From: Mesonia mobilis DSM 19841
GTDB taxonomy: Bacteria > Bacteroidota > Bacteroidia > Flavobacteriales > Flavobacteriaceae
DNA length: 64,000 nucleotides
Assembly: GCF_000423405.1 (NCBI RefSeq)
Contig: NZ_AUHX01000006.1
Location: 1-64,000, forward strand
Reading direction: 5' to 3'
Shown here: positions 1 through 8,463 of the stretch, piece after piece
Position numbering within the stretch: the stretch's first letter is position 1
Layout of the letters: each line of letters opens with the position of its first letter
Program-made: the position numbers and the translations under genes
Notes under the pieces: generated by a model
The model's input: the letters and a program-made list of their open reading frames with translations, nothing else
What the model was told of the DNA's origin: nothing
Database searches by the model: none

Positions 1-88
1 CCGTCACCCTGAACTTGATTCAGGGTCTCATCTGATAAGCTTTGATTTTTAGCATTATATGAGATTCTGAAATAAATTCAGAATGACG
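1..88. repeat. Nested palindromic intergenic repeat
   Basis: Two short hairpins (CCTGAA..TTCAGG type near 7-26 and ATTCTGAA..TTCAGAAT near 63-84) are joined by TCTCAT at about 27-32 and ATGAGA at about 58-63, with outer GTCA/TGAC ends, so the whole segment can fold as one nested cruciform. The same architecture recurs at 16332-16411 and, as a single hairpin, at 39239-39259. It lies in non-coding DNA at the window edge. The remaining non-coding stretch to 203 shows nothing else recognisable. Confidence 0.7.
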
Positions 89-203
89 CAGAAATTAATT
101 ATTACAAATAACGGATAATCAAAAAGAATTTATTTCAACAGAATCATCAAATAAATAATAACTCAATTGAGTTTGTTCAATTCAGTTAAAAAAATAGGAA
201 AGC

Positions 204-509
204 TTAAACAGCCGGCGGAGGTTTGTTGTAAATAAGACAGAAAGGAGTTTTTTCTGTCGCTACAGAAGAATAATTACTAATTATAAAATGATGCTCTTGA
301 AGAAAGGGTTCTTCAATTTCAAAAATATATGACGAGGGTATTAGCGGAGTTTTTTCATCAGTTCCTGCTAAATGACACCAAATACAATCTTGCGTATCGT
401 CAACATCATCTGAATGAACTATACCGTGTAAGCCTGCAACTTTAATAAGTATAAAGGCAGTAAGAAATACCCAAGAGAGGTTATTTTTTACACGATTAGC
501 TAACATCAT
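204..509 (-). CDS. Small secreted or membrane-anchored Cys/His protein, unknown function
   Basis: This 101-residue protein has one N-terminal hydrophobic segment (about residues 11-30) that is either a signal anchor or a signal peptide. After it comes a short acidic stretch with His32 and a C42-I-W-C45-H46 motif that looks able to bind metal, and the protein ends in PPPAV. I do not recognise a named family; small proteins of this layout with a proline-rich end are common in Flavobacteriia. Two adjacent ATG codons (509 and 506) begin only about 5 nt after a good -7 box (TAGCTTTG, 515-522 on the minus strand), so the mRNA would be almost leaderless. The gene lies downstream of the asd terminator and so appears to be its own unit. 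The function is unknown. Confidence 0.6.
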   Translation of the reverse strand: MMLANRVKNNLSWVFLTAFILIKVAGLHGIVHSDDVDDTQDCIWCHLAGTDEKTPLIPSSYIFEIEEPFLQEHHFIISNYSSVATEKTPFCLIYNKPPPAV

Positions 510-514
510 AAGCG

Positions 515-522
515 CAAAGCTA
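515..522 (-). promoter_or_regulatory. Bacteroidota -7 promoter box, start-proximal
   Basis: TAGCTTTG on the minus strand matches the TAnnTTTG consensus and ends 5 nt before the ATG at 509. No well-spaced TTG -33 element is visible because the asd terminator occupies that position, so the assignment rests on the -7 box alone. Confidence 0.45.
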
Positions 523-525
523 TAA

Positions 526-572
526 AAGAAAACCTCAACCTAGTGTTAAAATTCTTAAAACTTGGTTGAGGT
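526..572 (-). terminator. Rho-independent terminator of asd
   Basis: On the minus strand, ACCTCAACC (564-572) pairs with GGTTGAGGTT (531-540) around an A/T-rich loop that can itself pair, followed by TTTTCTTTTA. It lies about 55 nt past the asd stop codon. Confidence 0.7.
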
Positions 573-625
573 AACTTCTAATTTCTATGTAAAACCAAGA
601 GTTTCTTGGTTTGAAAAGCTTAGCT

Positions 626-1612
626 TTAAGCTTCTTGCTTTACCAAATATTCTGCAATTTGTACAGCATTTGTTGCAGCACCTTTTCTTAAGTTATCGGC
701 AACGATCCACATATTTAAAGCACGTGGATGCGAGTGATCTTTACGAATTCTTCCTATAAAAACATCGTTTTTTCCTTCAGCATAAATTGGCATCGGGTAG
801 GTGTTTACATCTGGATTGTCTTGTAAAGTAATACCCGGAAAATCTTTTAAAACCGCTTTTACTTCATCAACTTCAAAATCTTTTTCAAACTCGATGTTTA
901 CCGATTCACTATGACCGCCAACTACCGGAATTCTGACCGCAGTGGCAGAAACCAACACGGCATCATCGTTTAAGATCTTCTTGGTTTCGTGCGTTAGTTT
1001 CATTTCTTCTTTGGTGTAATCGTTCTCTAAAAACGCATCGCAATGTGGGATTGCATTTTTATGAATTGGGTAAGGGTAAGCCATTTCACCTTTTTCACCC
1101 TTGTATTCATTTTCTAATTGTTGTACCGCTTTTACACCCGTACCGGTGATCGATTGGTAGGTAGAAACAATTACTCTTTTTATACCAAATTTATCGTGAA
1201 GTGGCTTTAGGGCTAACACTAATTGAATGGTCGAGCAGTTTGGGTTTGCAATAATTTTATCTTCTTCGGTTAAACTATCGGCATTAATTTCTGGAACTAC
1301 CAATTTTTTGGTAGGATCCATTCGCCAAGCAGAAGAGTTATCGATCACGGTAGTCCCTGCTTCTGCAAATTTAGGAGCCCATTCTAAAGAAGTGTCTCCT
1401 CCGGCAGAAAACAAAGCGATCTCAGGTTTTCGTTTTACTGCTGTTTCTAAGTTAACTACTTCGAACTTTTTTCCGTTAAATTCAATTTCTTTACCAACAG
1501 ATCTTTCTGAGGCAACAGGAATTAATTCGGTTACAGGAAAATTTCTTTCTGCTAAAACGTTTAGCATCACTTGGCCAACCATACCGGTGGCACCAACAAC
1601 AGCTACTTTCAT
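626..1612 (-). CDS. asd: Aspartate-semialdehyde dehydrogenase
   Basis: Asd reduces L-aspartyl phosphate to aspartate semialdehyde with NADPH, the branch point to lysine/diaminopimelate, threonine and methionine; it is cytosolic. The 328-residue protein has the usual family length. The N-terminal Rossmann motif GATGMVG is at 7-13, the catalytic cysteine is Cys126 in NPNCST, the conserved segment DNSSAWRMD starts at 91, and the acid/base histidine is His234 in GGHSES. The ATG start follows a clear TAnnTTTG promoter box at 1666-1673 and the gene ends with its own terminator, so it appears monocistronic. It is neighboured by mscL, with no functional link evident. Identification is secure. Confidence 0.97.
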   Translation of the reverse strand: MKVAVVGATGMVGQVMLNVLAERNFPVTELIPVASERSVGKEIEFNGKKFEVVNLETAVKRKPEIALFSAGGDTSLEWAPKFAEAGTTVIDNSSAWRMDPTKKLVVPEINADSLTEEDKIIANPNCSTIQLVLALKPLHDKFGIKRVIVSTYQSITGTGVKAVQQLENEYKGEKGEMAYPYPIHKNAIPHCDAFLENDYTKEEMKLTHETKKILNDDAVLVSATAVRIPVVGGHSESVNIEFEKDFEVDEVKAVLKDFPGITLQDNPDVNTYPMPIYAEGKNDVFIGRIRKDHSHPRALNMWIVADNLRKGAATNAVQIAEYLVKQEA

Positions 1613-1665
1613 TTTGTACTGAGATCTAAAATTAAATTAATATGAACGGCCTTTTTGACCGGCTG

Positions 1666-1673
1666 CAAAGATA
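1666..1673 (-). promoter_or_regulatory. -7 promoter box of asd
   Basis: TATCTTTG on the minus strand matches the Bacteroidota -7 consensus TAnnTTTG, 53 nt upstream of the asd ATG. No convincing TTG -33 box was found at the expected spacing. Confidence 0.6.
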
Positions 1674-1751
1674 GTAGAGATTTTTGAATTTGAATATCGA
1701 TTACTTACAGAAAATAAAGCATTTACTCGCTAAAAAATGCTAGTGATAAGC

Positions 1752-1780
1752 AAAAAAAGACCCTGCCTTTAGAGCAGGGT
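1752..1780 (-). terminator. Rho-independent terminator of mscL
   Basis: On the minus strand ACCCTGC (1774-1780) pairs with GCAGGGT (1760-1766), followed by CTTTTTTT. It is placed about 45 nt downstream of the mscL stop. Confidence 0.85.
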
Positions 1781-1823
1781 TTAAGTTTAAAAAAATGAAT
1801 AGTGTAGCGGTTACTACGAATCT

Positions 1824-2252
1824 TTATTTGTTTTGTTTTTTTAGCTCATCTCTAATTTCTGCCAATAATTCTTCTTGCGTTGGTCCTTTTGGAGCTGCAA
1901 CCGGTTTTGGATCTTCTTTTTTCTTGGTTTTTTCATAGGCTCTTAAGAATAAGAAAATAAATAAACCAACGATCACAAAATTGATCATTGCCTGTATTAA
2001 ATTACCGTAAGTAATCACTGCGGCTTTTGCTTCTCTAGCAGCTTCTAAACTAGCATAAGTTTCACCATCTAGAGAAATAAACTTCTTGGTAAAATCTACT
2101 CCGCCGGTCAATAAACCAATTATGGGAGTAATAACATCTTTTACTACAGAATCGACAATAGTTTTAAAAGCAGCACCAATAACCACTGCAGTAGCGAGGG
2201 CAACAATATCACCCTTCATTAAAAATTTTTTAAAATCTGAAAAGAAACTCAT
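1824..2252 (-). CDS. mscL: Large-conductance mechanosensitive channel MscL
   Basis: MscL is a homopentameric inner-membrane channel that opens under membrane tension and releases solutes during hypo-osmotic shock. The 142-residue protein has the family layout: an amphipathic N-terminal helix ([14 protein letters not shown], about 7-20), TM1 at about 17-45 containing the pore-lining Gly/Ala-rich stretch, a periplasmic loop of about 40 residues, TM2 at about 85-104, a charged linker, and a C-terminal helix (126-140) that forms the cytoplasmic bundle. The start is supported by a TATCTTTA -7 box at 2280-2287. It has its own terminator. Confidence 0.96.
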   Translation of the reverse strand: MSFFSDFKKFLMKGDIVALATAVVIGAAFKTIVDSVVKDVITPIIGLLTGGVDFTKKFISLDGETYASLEAAREAKAAVITYGNLIQAMINFVIVGLFIFLFLRAYEKTKKKEDPKPVAAPKGPTQEELLAEIRDELKKQNK

Positions 2253-2279
2253 ATATCAGTGAGATTAGTTAGTATGCTC

Positions 2280-2287
2280 TAAAGATA
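2280..2287 (-). promoter_or_regulatory. -7 promoter box of mscL
   Basis: TATCTTTA on the minus strand matches TAnnTTTG in seven of eight positions and lies 27 nt upstream of the mscL ATG. Confidence 0.5.
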
Positions 2288-2314
2288 ATAAAAGTTTTTA
2301 TTGAGGATTAAATT

Positions 2315-4183
2315 TTATTTAATAAGAGAAAAATGGCCTTTAACGGTTGACATTCCTTCGATGTTTACGATAAACCAATATTCATTTGAAGGTAAACCTT
2401 TACCATTATAAGAACCATCCCAAAAGAAACGTTTTCCAGTTTGTTGAAATAGTAATTTACCAAAACGATCAAAAATCAGCAATTCTGAAGCGTTAAAATA
2501 CTCGATGCCTTTTAGCTGAAAAACATCATTTTTTCCATCTTCATTTGGCGTGATAAATTTAGGGTAAAGCAAGACAGGAAATTCTCTTGTCGCTACTCTA
2601 CAAGCTTCAGTATCTTTCACATAAGCCTTATAAACGCCACCTTCATTTACTTGAAACTCGTTTGAATATTGAAAATTAATTCCGTCTAACGAATAAAGAA
2701 AATCGCCGACTTGTGTGGTTATAATTTGAATAAATCCGTTTTCAACCAGAACTTCACTAATTTCGGGTTCTTCTGTAAATTGTACCGTGAATATCTTAGT
2801 TGCAGTACAACCGTCGCTATTGGTTACGGTTAACGTATAGTTGCCTTCTTCATTAACACTAATTGTTGAAGTTTCTTCACCGGTCGACCAATCGTAAATC
2901 ACGCCGCTAATATTGGCTGAAAGCGTAACTGTTTCTCCCTGGCAGATCTCTATGATTTCATCTGAAGAAAGTTGCGGACTATCATATAAATTATAATTCA
3001 GTTGAATTCTTGGTCCCGCCGCACAAGGAGAATCTGGTAAATAAGCTTCAGCAAAATAAGCACCATTTTCAGACGGAGTAAAAGTTTCGGTATCACTGGC
3101 AATTGATGTGGTTGAGGTAGAAGCATCATACCAATTTACTTCGTAAGGTGAAGGAACACTTACCGAAAGTTGTGGCGGAGTACCATCTTCACAACTAAAT
3201 ACATCTCCGTTACTGGTTGGTGTTGGTGGAGCAGGGATCACTTCCACATAAAAAGCTTCAGAAAAGGTACTGCACAAATTATCGTCTAAGTTTACCGGAT
3301 CTTCTGCTACCTGAACTCTAAAATAGGTGTCTGTGGAAATACTACTTGTTGAAAATTGTGCTTGATTTGCTCCGGGAATATCGTTCCACGTTTCTCCATC
3401 GTTGCTTCGTTGCCATTGATAATAATGATCTGAATAAATCGAAAAATCGGGGTTCGCTTCTAAATTTATGGTTTGTGGTAAGCTTTCTTCACAAATGCTA
3501 ATTTCATTTTCTGAAGAATTTATAGGAGAAATGGTCGTTAAATCTCCACACGATCTAAAAATAATATCATCGATGGCAAGATCGTTTCCGCAGCCACCAT
3601 CAGAATTATTAAACATTTTAAGAATAATAGAATTTTGTCCGGGTTGCGACTGAAAAGTCATGGCATATTGTTCCCAAAAAGCATTAGAACTTCCCGCAAT
3701 GTCGCCGGTGCTTCCTTGCTTAAGAAGTTGCGTGTCGGTGGCATTCCAAATCTCAAAACGAACATTTATCGGGATTCCCGTTCCCGGACAAGCACCGCTG
3801 GACGAATCGAAAATATTCATTAAATACGCAGAAAATTCATACGAAGCATTTTCACATAAACCAGAAATGGGTGTTTGGTAAAACAAACCTGCGGTATAAT
3901 CTGCATTTACCACCAAAGCACGTCCGTTAGATTCTGTAGTGTTTGGCAAAGCATTGTGCCAAGTATTAATTTGCTGTGAGATCTGATCAGAAATCGTGTA
4001 TTGCCCGTCTTGCGGGTCGCCAACCACGTAGGTGTAATTGGTAACACCGGCTGCCAGCGGATTTCCGGTTCCGTTGCCGCTACCAAAATCTTCCTGAAAA
4101 ATAGGATCCCCTTTACTACCGCTACAAAACCCCAATTGCGCCTTAATCGTTTTAGTGAAAAAGATAAAAAAGCAAACACTCAC
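2315..4183 (-). CDS. T9SS type B sorted surface protein with Ig-like modules
   Basis: This is a large secreted adhesin-like protein of about 622 residues. The N-terminus is a hydrophobic signal peptide ending KAQ. A Cys-rich lectin/jelly-roll-like region follows (about 17-215), then Ig/PKD-like modules with paired cysteines (about 225-520, including YYQWQRSNDG and ISGVIYDWSTGEE motifs). The C-terminus carries the gliding-associated type B sorting domain, starting near TPNEDGKNDVF and ending KGHFSLIK, which directs export through T9SS and attachment to the cell surface. The assigned start is GTG at 4183 and gives a signal peptide without a basic n-region. The open frame extends 17 codons further upstream without ATG, GTG or TTG and adds a lysine, so the true start is uncertain. 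It lies about 40 nt after alr and may be co-transcribed with it. The ligand is unknown. Confidence 0.85.
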   Translation of the reverse strand: MSVCFFIFFTKTIKAQLGFCSGSKGDPIFQEDFGSGNGTGNPLAAGVTNYTYVVGDPQDGQYTISDQISQQINTWHNALPNTTESNGRALVVNADYTAGLFYQTPISGLCENASYEFSAYLMNIFDSSSGACPGTGIPINVRFEIWNATDTQLLKQGSTGDIAGSSNAFWEQYAMTFQSQPGQNSIILKMFNNSDGGCGNDLAIDDIIFRSCGDLTTISPINSSENEISICEESLPQTINLEANPDFSIYSDHYYQWQRSNDGETWNDIPGANQAQFSTSSISTDTYFRVQVAEDPVNLDDNLCSTFSEAFYVEVIPAPPTPTSNGDVFSCEDGTPPQLSVSVPSPYEVNWYDASTSTTSIASDTETFTPSENGAYFAEAYLPDSPCAAGPRIQLNYNLYDSPQLSSDEIIEICQGETVTLSANISGVIYDWSTGEETSTISVNEEGNYTLTVTNSDGCTATKIFTVQFTEEPEISEVLVENGFIQIITTQVGDFLYSLDGINFQYSNEFQVNEGGVYKAYVKDTEACRVATREFPVLLYPKFITPNEDGKNDVFQLKGIEYFNASELLIFDRFGKLLFQQTGKRFFWDGSYNGKGLPSNEYWFIVNIEGMSTVKGHFSLIK

Positions 4184-4221
4184 AACGAGTTTGACAGTAT
4201 TTATATTTTTTGTCTCGATTA

Positions 4222-5328
4222 TTAGTTGATTAATTTTCGCTTAACGCGTTGTGAAATTGAAGTAATTAATTCATAAGAAATAGTACCGGCATTATGAGCA
4301 AATTCTTCTGCGCTTTTTTCTTTTCCGAAGAGAATAACTTCATCTCCTTCTTTACAATCGATGCCGCTAATATCGATCATCAACATATCCATACAAACAT
4401 TTCCGATAATCGGCGCGTGATAACCATTTACGAGAACACCGGTTTTTTCTTTTCCGTAAATACGGTTGATGCCATCGGCGTGACCTAAAGGCAAAGTAGC
4501 TGTTTTAGTTGCAGAAGCTGCTTTAAAGCCACGATTGTATCCCACGCTTTCTCCTTTTTTAATATGATGAATTTGAGAAATAATGGTTTTTAACGTTCCT
4601 ACCGGTTTTAGTTTTTTATCTTCTTCAGCACAATTTCCAAAACCGTATAAACCAATTCCTGTGCGAACCATATCGTAATGTGCTTCAGGATAATTAATAA
4701 TTCCTGATGTATTGCATAAATGTCGAATAGGAGGGAAGTCTAGCTGAGGCAAAAGCGTATCGAGGGCTTTTTGGTAATTTTCGATTTGGTACTTGGTAAA
4801 ATCTCGTTCAGCTTCATCTTCACTAGCTGCTAAGTGAGAAAAAATGCCTTCTACTTTTACACTTTCTGTGGAAGCAAGCGTTTCTGCGATCCAATTCATT
4901 TCATCGAGATCAAAACCTAGTCGGTTTAATCCGGTATTAATTTTTAAATGAATCGGGTATTTTTTTAGCTGAAGTTTTTCCGCAGTTTCAATAAAAGCCT
5001 CTAGCGTAAATTTACTGTAAATATTAGGCAGTAAATCATTTTCGATCACCTCTTCAAAATTAGTCGATTGCGGGTGGAGCACCAAAATAGGTTTTTGAAT
5101 TCCGCCTTTTCTAAGGGCAATCCCTTCTCGTGTGTAAGCGACCGCGAAATAATCGATCCCAATTTTGGATAATCGTTTAGCAATAGCCACAGAATCGCTT
5201 CCGTAGGCAAAAGCTTTAACAACTCCCAACATTTTAGTGTTAGGTGAAAGTTTAGATCGTAAATAATTATAGTTGTGTTCTAAGGCCGATAAATCGATCT
5301 CAAGAACGGTTTCTGATGTTTGTGACAT
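4222..5328 (-). CDS. alr: Alanine racemase
   Basis: Alr is a PLP enzyme that interconverts L- and D-alanine for peptidoglycan. The 368-residue protein shows the N-terminal TIM-barrel PLP lysine Lys38 in VVKAFAYG, Arg136 in NTGLNRLGF that contacts the cofactor, and Tyr264 in SVGYNRGF as the second catalytic base. CMDMLMIDIS in the C-terminal beta domain closes the active site. It starts 2 nt after the tdk stop codon, so the two genes are an operon and probably translationally coupled. It is a stand-alone racemase, not fused to a MurF domain as in some Bacteroidota. Confidence 0.96.
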   Translation of the reverse strand: MSQTSETVLEIDLSALEHNYNYLRSKLSPNTKMLGVVKAFAYGSDSVAIAKRLSKIGIDYFAVAYTREGIALRKGGIQKPILVLHPQSTNFEEVIENDLLPNIYSKFTLEAFIETAEKLQLKKYPIHLKINTGLNRLGFDLDEMNWIAETLASTESVKVEGIFSHLAASEDEAERDFTKYQIENYQKALDTLLPQLDFPPIRHLCNTSGIINYPEAHYDMVRTGIGLYGFGNCAEEDKKLKPVGTLKTIISQIHHIKKGESVGYNRGFKAASATKTATLPLGHADGINRIYGKEKTGVLVNGYHAPIIGNVCMDMLMIDISGIDCKEGDEVILFGKEKSAEEFAHNAGTISYELITSISQRVKRKLIN

Positions 5329-5330
5329 AG

Positions 5331-5966
5331 CTATTTTTTGTTGTTGGTAATTTCTTCCATACCATCAACATCTATTTTTCTTACTTTTTCATTCAACATT
5401 GCCTTGTAATAGGCGCCTCTGCTCAACGGTTCGTATTCTTCCGTTTCTCCCAGTAAAACTAAATCTCGGTTAGCCGATTTTCTAAAACTGTATTGTGCTA
5501 AATTTCCTGTTCGAGTACAAACTGCGTGCACTTTGGTAACATATTCTGCGGTTGCCATTAAATTAGGCATCGGTCCAAATGGGTTTCCTTTAAAATCCAT
5601 ATCGAGGCCGGCAACAATTACCCGAATGCCTTTATTGGCCAAATCGTTACAAACGCTCACAATTTCTTCATCAAAAAATTGCGCCTCGTCAATACCAACC
5701 ACATCACAATCGTCTGCTAGTAATCTAATATTAGCCGCCGCAGGAACAGGTGTAGATCTAATCTCGTTTGCATCGTGAGAAACCACCATTTCTTCATCAT
5801 AGCGTTTATCTAATGCGGGTTTAAAAATTTCTACTTTCTGTTTTGCAAATTGGGCACGTTTTAACCGGCGGATGAGCTCTTCGGTTTTGCCGGAGAACAT
5901 ACTTCCACAAATTACTTCGATCCATCCAAATTGCTCTTCGTGATTTACGGTATTTTCGAGAAACAT
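5331..5966 (-). CDS. tdk: Thymidine kinase (TK1/type II family), zinc-site cysteines lost
   Basis: Tdk phosphorylates thymidine with ATP in nucleoside salvage. The 211-residue protein has a Walker A loop GSMFSGKT (21-28), the Walker B/catalytic segment GIDEAQFF with Glu94, and a lasso region around [17 protein letters not shown] (128-143). TK1-type enzymes normally hold a structural zinc with two Cys pairs. Here only Cys150 (VCTRTG) remains: the second Cys of that pair is replaced, and the C-terminal pair is absent, with AYYKAM in its place. The zinc ribbon is therefore probably non-metallated. It forms an operon with alr (2 nt gap). Family assignment is secure. Confidence 0.95.
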   Translation of the reverse strand: MFLENTVNHEEQFGWIEVICGSMFSGKTEELIRRLKRAQFAKQKVEIFKPALDKRYDEEMVVSHDANEIRSTPVPAAANIRLLADDCDVVGIDEAQFFDEEIVSVCNDLANKGIRVIVAGLDMDFKGNPFGPMPNLMATAEYVTKVHAVCTRTGNLAQYSFRKSANRDLVLLGETEEYEPLSRGAYYKAMLNEKVRKIDVDGMEEITNNKK

Positions 5967-6068
5967 TTTGTAATTTTCAGCATTAAAAACAGAAATATCC
6001 TGTTTACGTTTTAAGCAAGGTAAATTTAGTAAAAATACACCCGTACCAAAAAAGTTAATGATAAAGTT

Positions 6069-7202
6069 ATGAAGAAGTCCCTAGAAGCCGAACTAATAAG
6101 CATAGCGCACAGAATATTACAGCTAAAAAATAAAGAAGATATTCACGAGCTTAAAGCCATTACTGCGGTATTGTATGAAAAATTAACGGTGTTATCTTTT
6201 GCTGAAAAGCATTTTGACGGGGTGCGACCAACCATAGGATTGCAAGATGTAAAAGATAAAATAGCAGAAAGTAAAGAAGAAAAAGAAGAAGTTGTTGAAA
6301 GTACGACTGCTGAAGATTCTAAAACGCCAAGCGGATTAGAACATAACACCGAAGGTATTATTGAGCTAAATACCGATATTCTGAAGAGTATTTTAGCTGA
6401 AATGCCGATGGAAAAAATACAAGCGCTCAAAGAAAAAGCGCGCCCAGACGGGTTGCAATACAACAAAGAGGCGATTACCGAACCGCATACCGAAATTATA
6501 AAAGATATGGTGGCGCAAATGTTTCCGGAAGGAGAACAGATCGACGAGGTGATTGAAAATATGAATATGCAACCTACAGAAACTCCGCCAGAAAGTTCTA
6601 ATTCTGAACAGAACTTTGGAGTTCATTTTGACGATCTACCCCAATTTGAACCGGTAAAACCTAAAGAAAACAATTCGCCTGCAACAGAAGAAACTCCGAA
6701 ACAAGAAGAAAAGCCAGCACCAATACCAGATGCTGAGCGAGAAAAGGCGCGTCGAGAAATTGAAGAAAAACTGAATAACACGACTCAAGAACCAACGAAA
6801 GAAGAAACTTCAAAAGAACCGGAAGTAAAATCGGAAGAACTTCCGCAGGAAAAAGAAGAACCAGCTGCTCACGATTTATTTCAGAATTATAAAACTCCGG
6901 AGTTTGAACCTAAAGAGAATTCCACAAAAAATGATTTAGGCGGAGAGCGTAGATCGTTAAACGATCGTTTAAAAAAGGGAATTAATATTGGGCTAAACGA
7001 TCGCTTAGCATACATTAAACACCTTTTTGATGGAAATGCTGCCGATTATAACCGTGTACTTTCGCAATTAAATACCATTGAAACTTTTGCTGAAGCGCAT
7101 CAATTTATTCAGCAGCAAATAAAACCAGATTATAACAACTGGGAAAACAAAGAAGTTTACGAAGCGCGCTTTTTACAAGCCATCGAAAATAAATATGACT
7201 AA
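6069..7202 (+). CDS. Conserved acidic protein with internal repeat, unknown function
   Basis: This is a 377-residue cytosolic protein without signal or membrane segment. Residues 1-70 are predicted helical. Two related ~30-residue units follow, [20 protein letters not shown] (from about residue 89) and [20 protein letters not shown] (from about 126), which look like a tandem duplication. A long Pro/Glu/Lys-rich disordered stretch (about 160-285) leads to a compact C-terminal domain (about 290-377) that contains two NDRL motifs and looks helical. I do not recognise a named family; the pairing with rsmI suggests a conserved flavobacterial protein of that operon. Its TAA stop overlaps the rsmI ATG by one base, so the two are coupled. 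A role linked to the ribosome or envelope would be a guess. Confidence 0.8.
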   Translation: MKKSLEAELISIAHRILQLKNKEDIHELKAITAVLYEKLTVLSFAEKHFDGVRPTIGLQDVKDKIAESKEEKEEVVESTTAEDSKTPSGLEHNTEGIIELNTDILKSILAEMPMEKIQALKEKARPDGLQYNKEAITEPHTEIIKDMVAQMFPEGEQIDEVIENMNMQPTETPPESSNSEQNFGVHFDDLPQFEPVKPKENNSPATEETPKQEEKPAPIPDAEREKARREIEEKLNNTTQEPTKEETSKEPEVKSEELPQEKEEPAAHDLFQNYKTPEFEPKENSTKNDLGGERRSLNDRLKKGINIGLNDRLAYIKHLFDGNAADYNRVLSQLNTIETFAEAHQFIQQQIKPDYNNWENKEVYEARFLQAIENKYD

Positions 7203-7873
7203 TGGCGAAGCTATTTTTGGTGCCAACACCCATTGGTAATTTAGAAGATATGACGTTTAGAGCGGTAAAAGTTTTAAATGAAGTAGACTTTATTTTAGCG
7301 GAAGACACAAGAACCAGCGGTAAATTATTAAAGCATTTTGAGATCAATACGCCCATGCATAGTCACCATATGCATAATGAACATAAAACGGTCGATTTAA
7401 TTTTGAAGCGACTACAAAATGGTGAAAATGCCGCGTTAATTAGCGATGCAGGAACACCGGCCATTTCTGATCCCGGTTTTTTATTGACCAGAGCTTGTGT
7501 GGAAAATAACATTGAAGTCGATTGCTTGCCGGGCGCGACTGCTTTTGTACCGGCATTAGTCAATAGTGGTTTGCCTAACGATAAATTTATTTTTGAAGGT
7601 TTTCTGCCTGTAAAAAAAGGAAGACAAACGCGATTAAAGATTTTAGCTGAAGAAACACGAACGATGATTTTTTACGAATCGCCCCATAAGCTTTTAAAAA
7701 CACTTGCGCATTTTGCTAAATTTTTTGGTGAAGCGCGTAAAGTTTCCGTTTCCAGAGAAATTAGCAAACTTCACGAAGAAACCATTCGTGGTTCTGTAAC
7801 AGAAGTGCTGCAGCATTTTGAACAAAAAGCTCCGAAAGGTGAAATTGTTGTGATTGTTGAAGGCAAAAACTAA
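7202..7873 (+). CDS. rsmI: 16S rRNA (cytidine-1402 2'-O)-methyltransferase
   Basis: RsmI methylates the ribose of C1402 in the 16S rRNA decoding centre, using S-adenosylmethionine. The tetrapyrrole-methylase fold is shown by VPTPIGNLEDMT (7-18), the AEDTRTSG segment (33-40) and the SAM-loop motif SDAGTPAISDPG (81-92), followed by FEGFLP and YESPHKL. At 223 residues it lacks the C-terminal extension of E. coli RsmI (about 286), which is usual for the short bacteroidotal form. The ATG overlaps the TAA of the preceding gene by one nucleotide. A strong bidirectional terminator follows directly. Confidence 0.95.
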   Translation: MAKLFLVPTPIGNLEDMTFRAVKVLNEVDFILAEDTRTSGKLLKHFEINTPMHSHHMHNEHKTVDLILKRLQNGENAALISDAGTPAISDPGFLLTRACVENNIEVDCLPGATAFVPALVNSGLPNDKFIFEGFLPVKKGRQTRLKILAEETRTMIFYESPHKLLKTLAHFAKFFGEARKVSVSREISKLHEETIRGSVTEVLQHFEQKAPKGEIVVIVEGKN

Positions 7874-7910
7874 AAAAAAACGGCTTATTCAATTAGAATA
7901 AGCCGTTTTT
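7874..7910. terminator. Bidirectional terminator between rsmI and the ankyrin gene
   Basis: CGGCTTATTC (7881-7890) pairs perfectly with GAATAAGCCG (7896-7905), with an A-run before and a T-run after, so it can stop both convergent transcripts. Confidence 0.9.
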
Positions 7911-7932
7911 AATTCGGTATAAATTCAGAAAA

Positions 7933-8328
7933 TTATTGCTCTAAAGAGTTTAAGTAAGCTAAAGCTTCTTTAGCGTTCGAAAGTTCAGCAAACTTTTTGG
8001 CGGTATATCTATCGCCGTCAGATTTGATCGATAAATCGGCTCCTTTAGCAACCAGAAGTTTTAAAACCTCAACCTTATTGTAACGTGCAGCATACATTGC
8101 CGGTGTTTTTCCTAAAGACTTTGCGTTTACATCTTCACCAATTTCGATAAGTTGCTTTACCATTTCTAGGTTGCCTTTCATAATGGCTTTGCAAAAAGAA
8201 CTAAGGTCTGCATTTTTCTCCCAATTAACTTCTGTAGAAACATTTTCTGGGTTTACTTCATAACTGTTGTGCGCGAATGTAACAAAGCTGATTAATGCTA
8301 ATGCTACGGTAATGATTGTTTTTTTCAT
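7933..8328 (-). CDS. Exported ankyrin-repeat protein
   Basis: This 131-residue protein has a Sec signal peptide (basic MKK, hydrophobic core, likely cleavage after FAHN/TFA near residue 19). About three ankyrin units follow: GNLEMVKQLIEIGEDVNAKS, then LGKTPAMYAARYNKVEVLKLLVAKGADL in motif terms (TPAMYAA and VEVLKLLVAKGA), and a degenerate last unit. Periplasmic single-domain ankyrin proteins are frequent in Flavobacteriia and usually have no assigned partner. The gene is monocistronic and convergent with rsmI. The function is unknown beyond probable protein binding. Confidence 0.85.
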   Translation of the reverse strand: MKKTIITVALALISFVTFAHNSYEVNPENVSTEVNWEKNADLSSFCKAIMKGNLEMVKQLIEIGEDVNAKSLGKTPAMYAARYNKVEVLKLLVAKGADLSIKSDGDRYTAKKFAELSNAKEALAYLNSLEQ

Positions 8329-8463
8329 GATGAATGATTTTGATTAATGAATTAGTTTTGAGCAAGTTGCTCTATTATATAAGACTAATTTAATTTGAAA
8401 ATGTTACACAAAATCATTTAAAATTTTAAAAAATCATCAAGAGAATATTATTAAAATTTCTAT

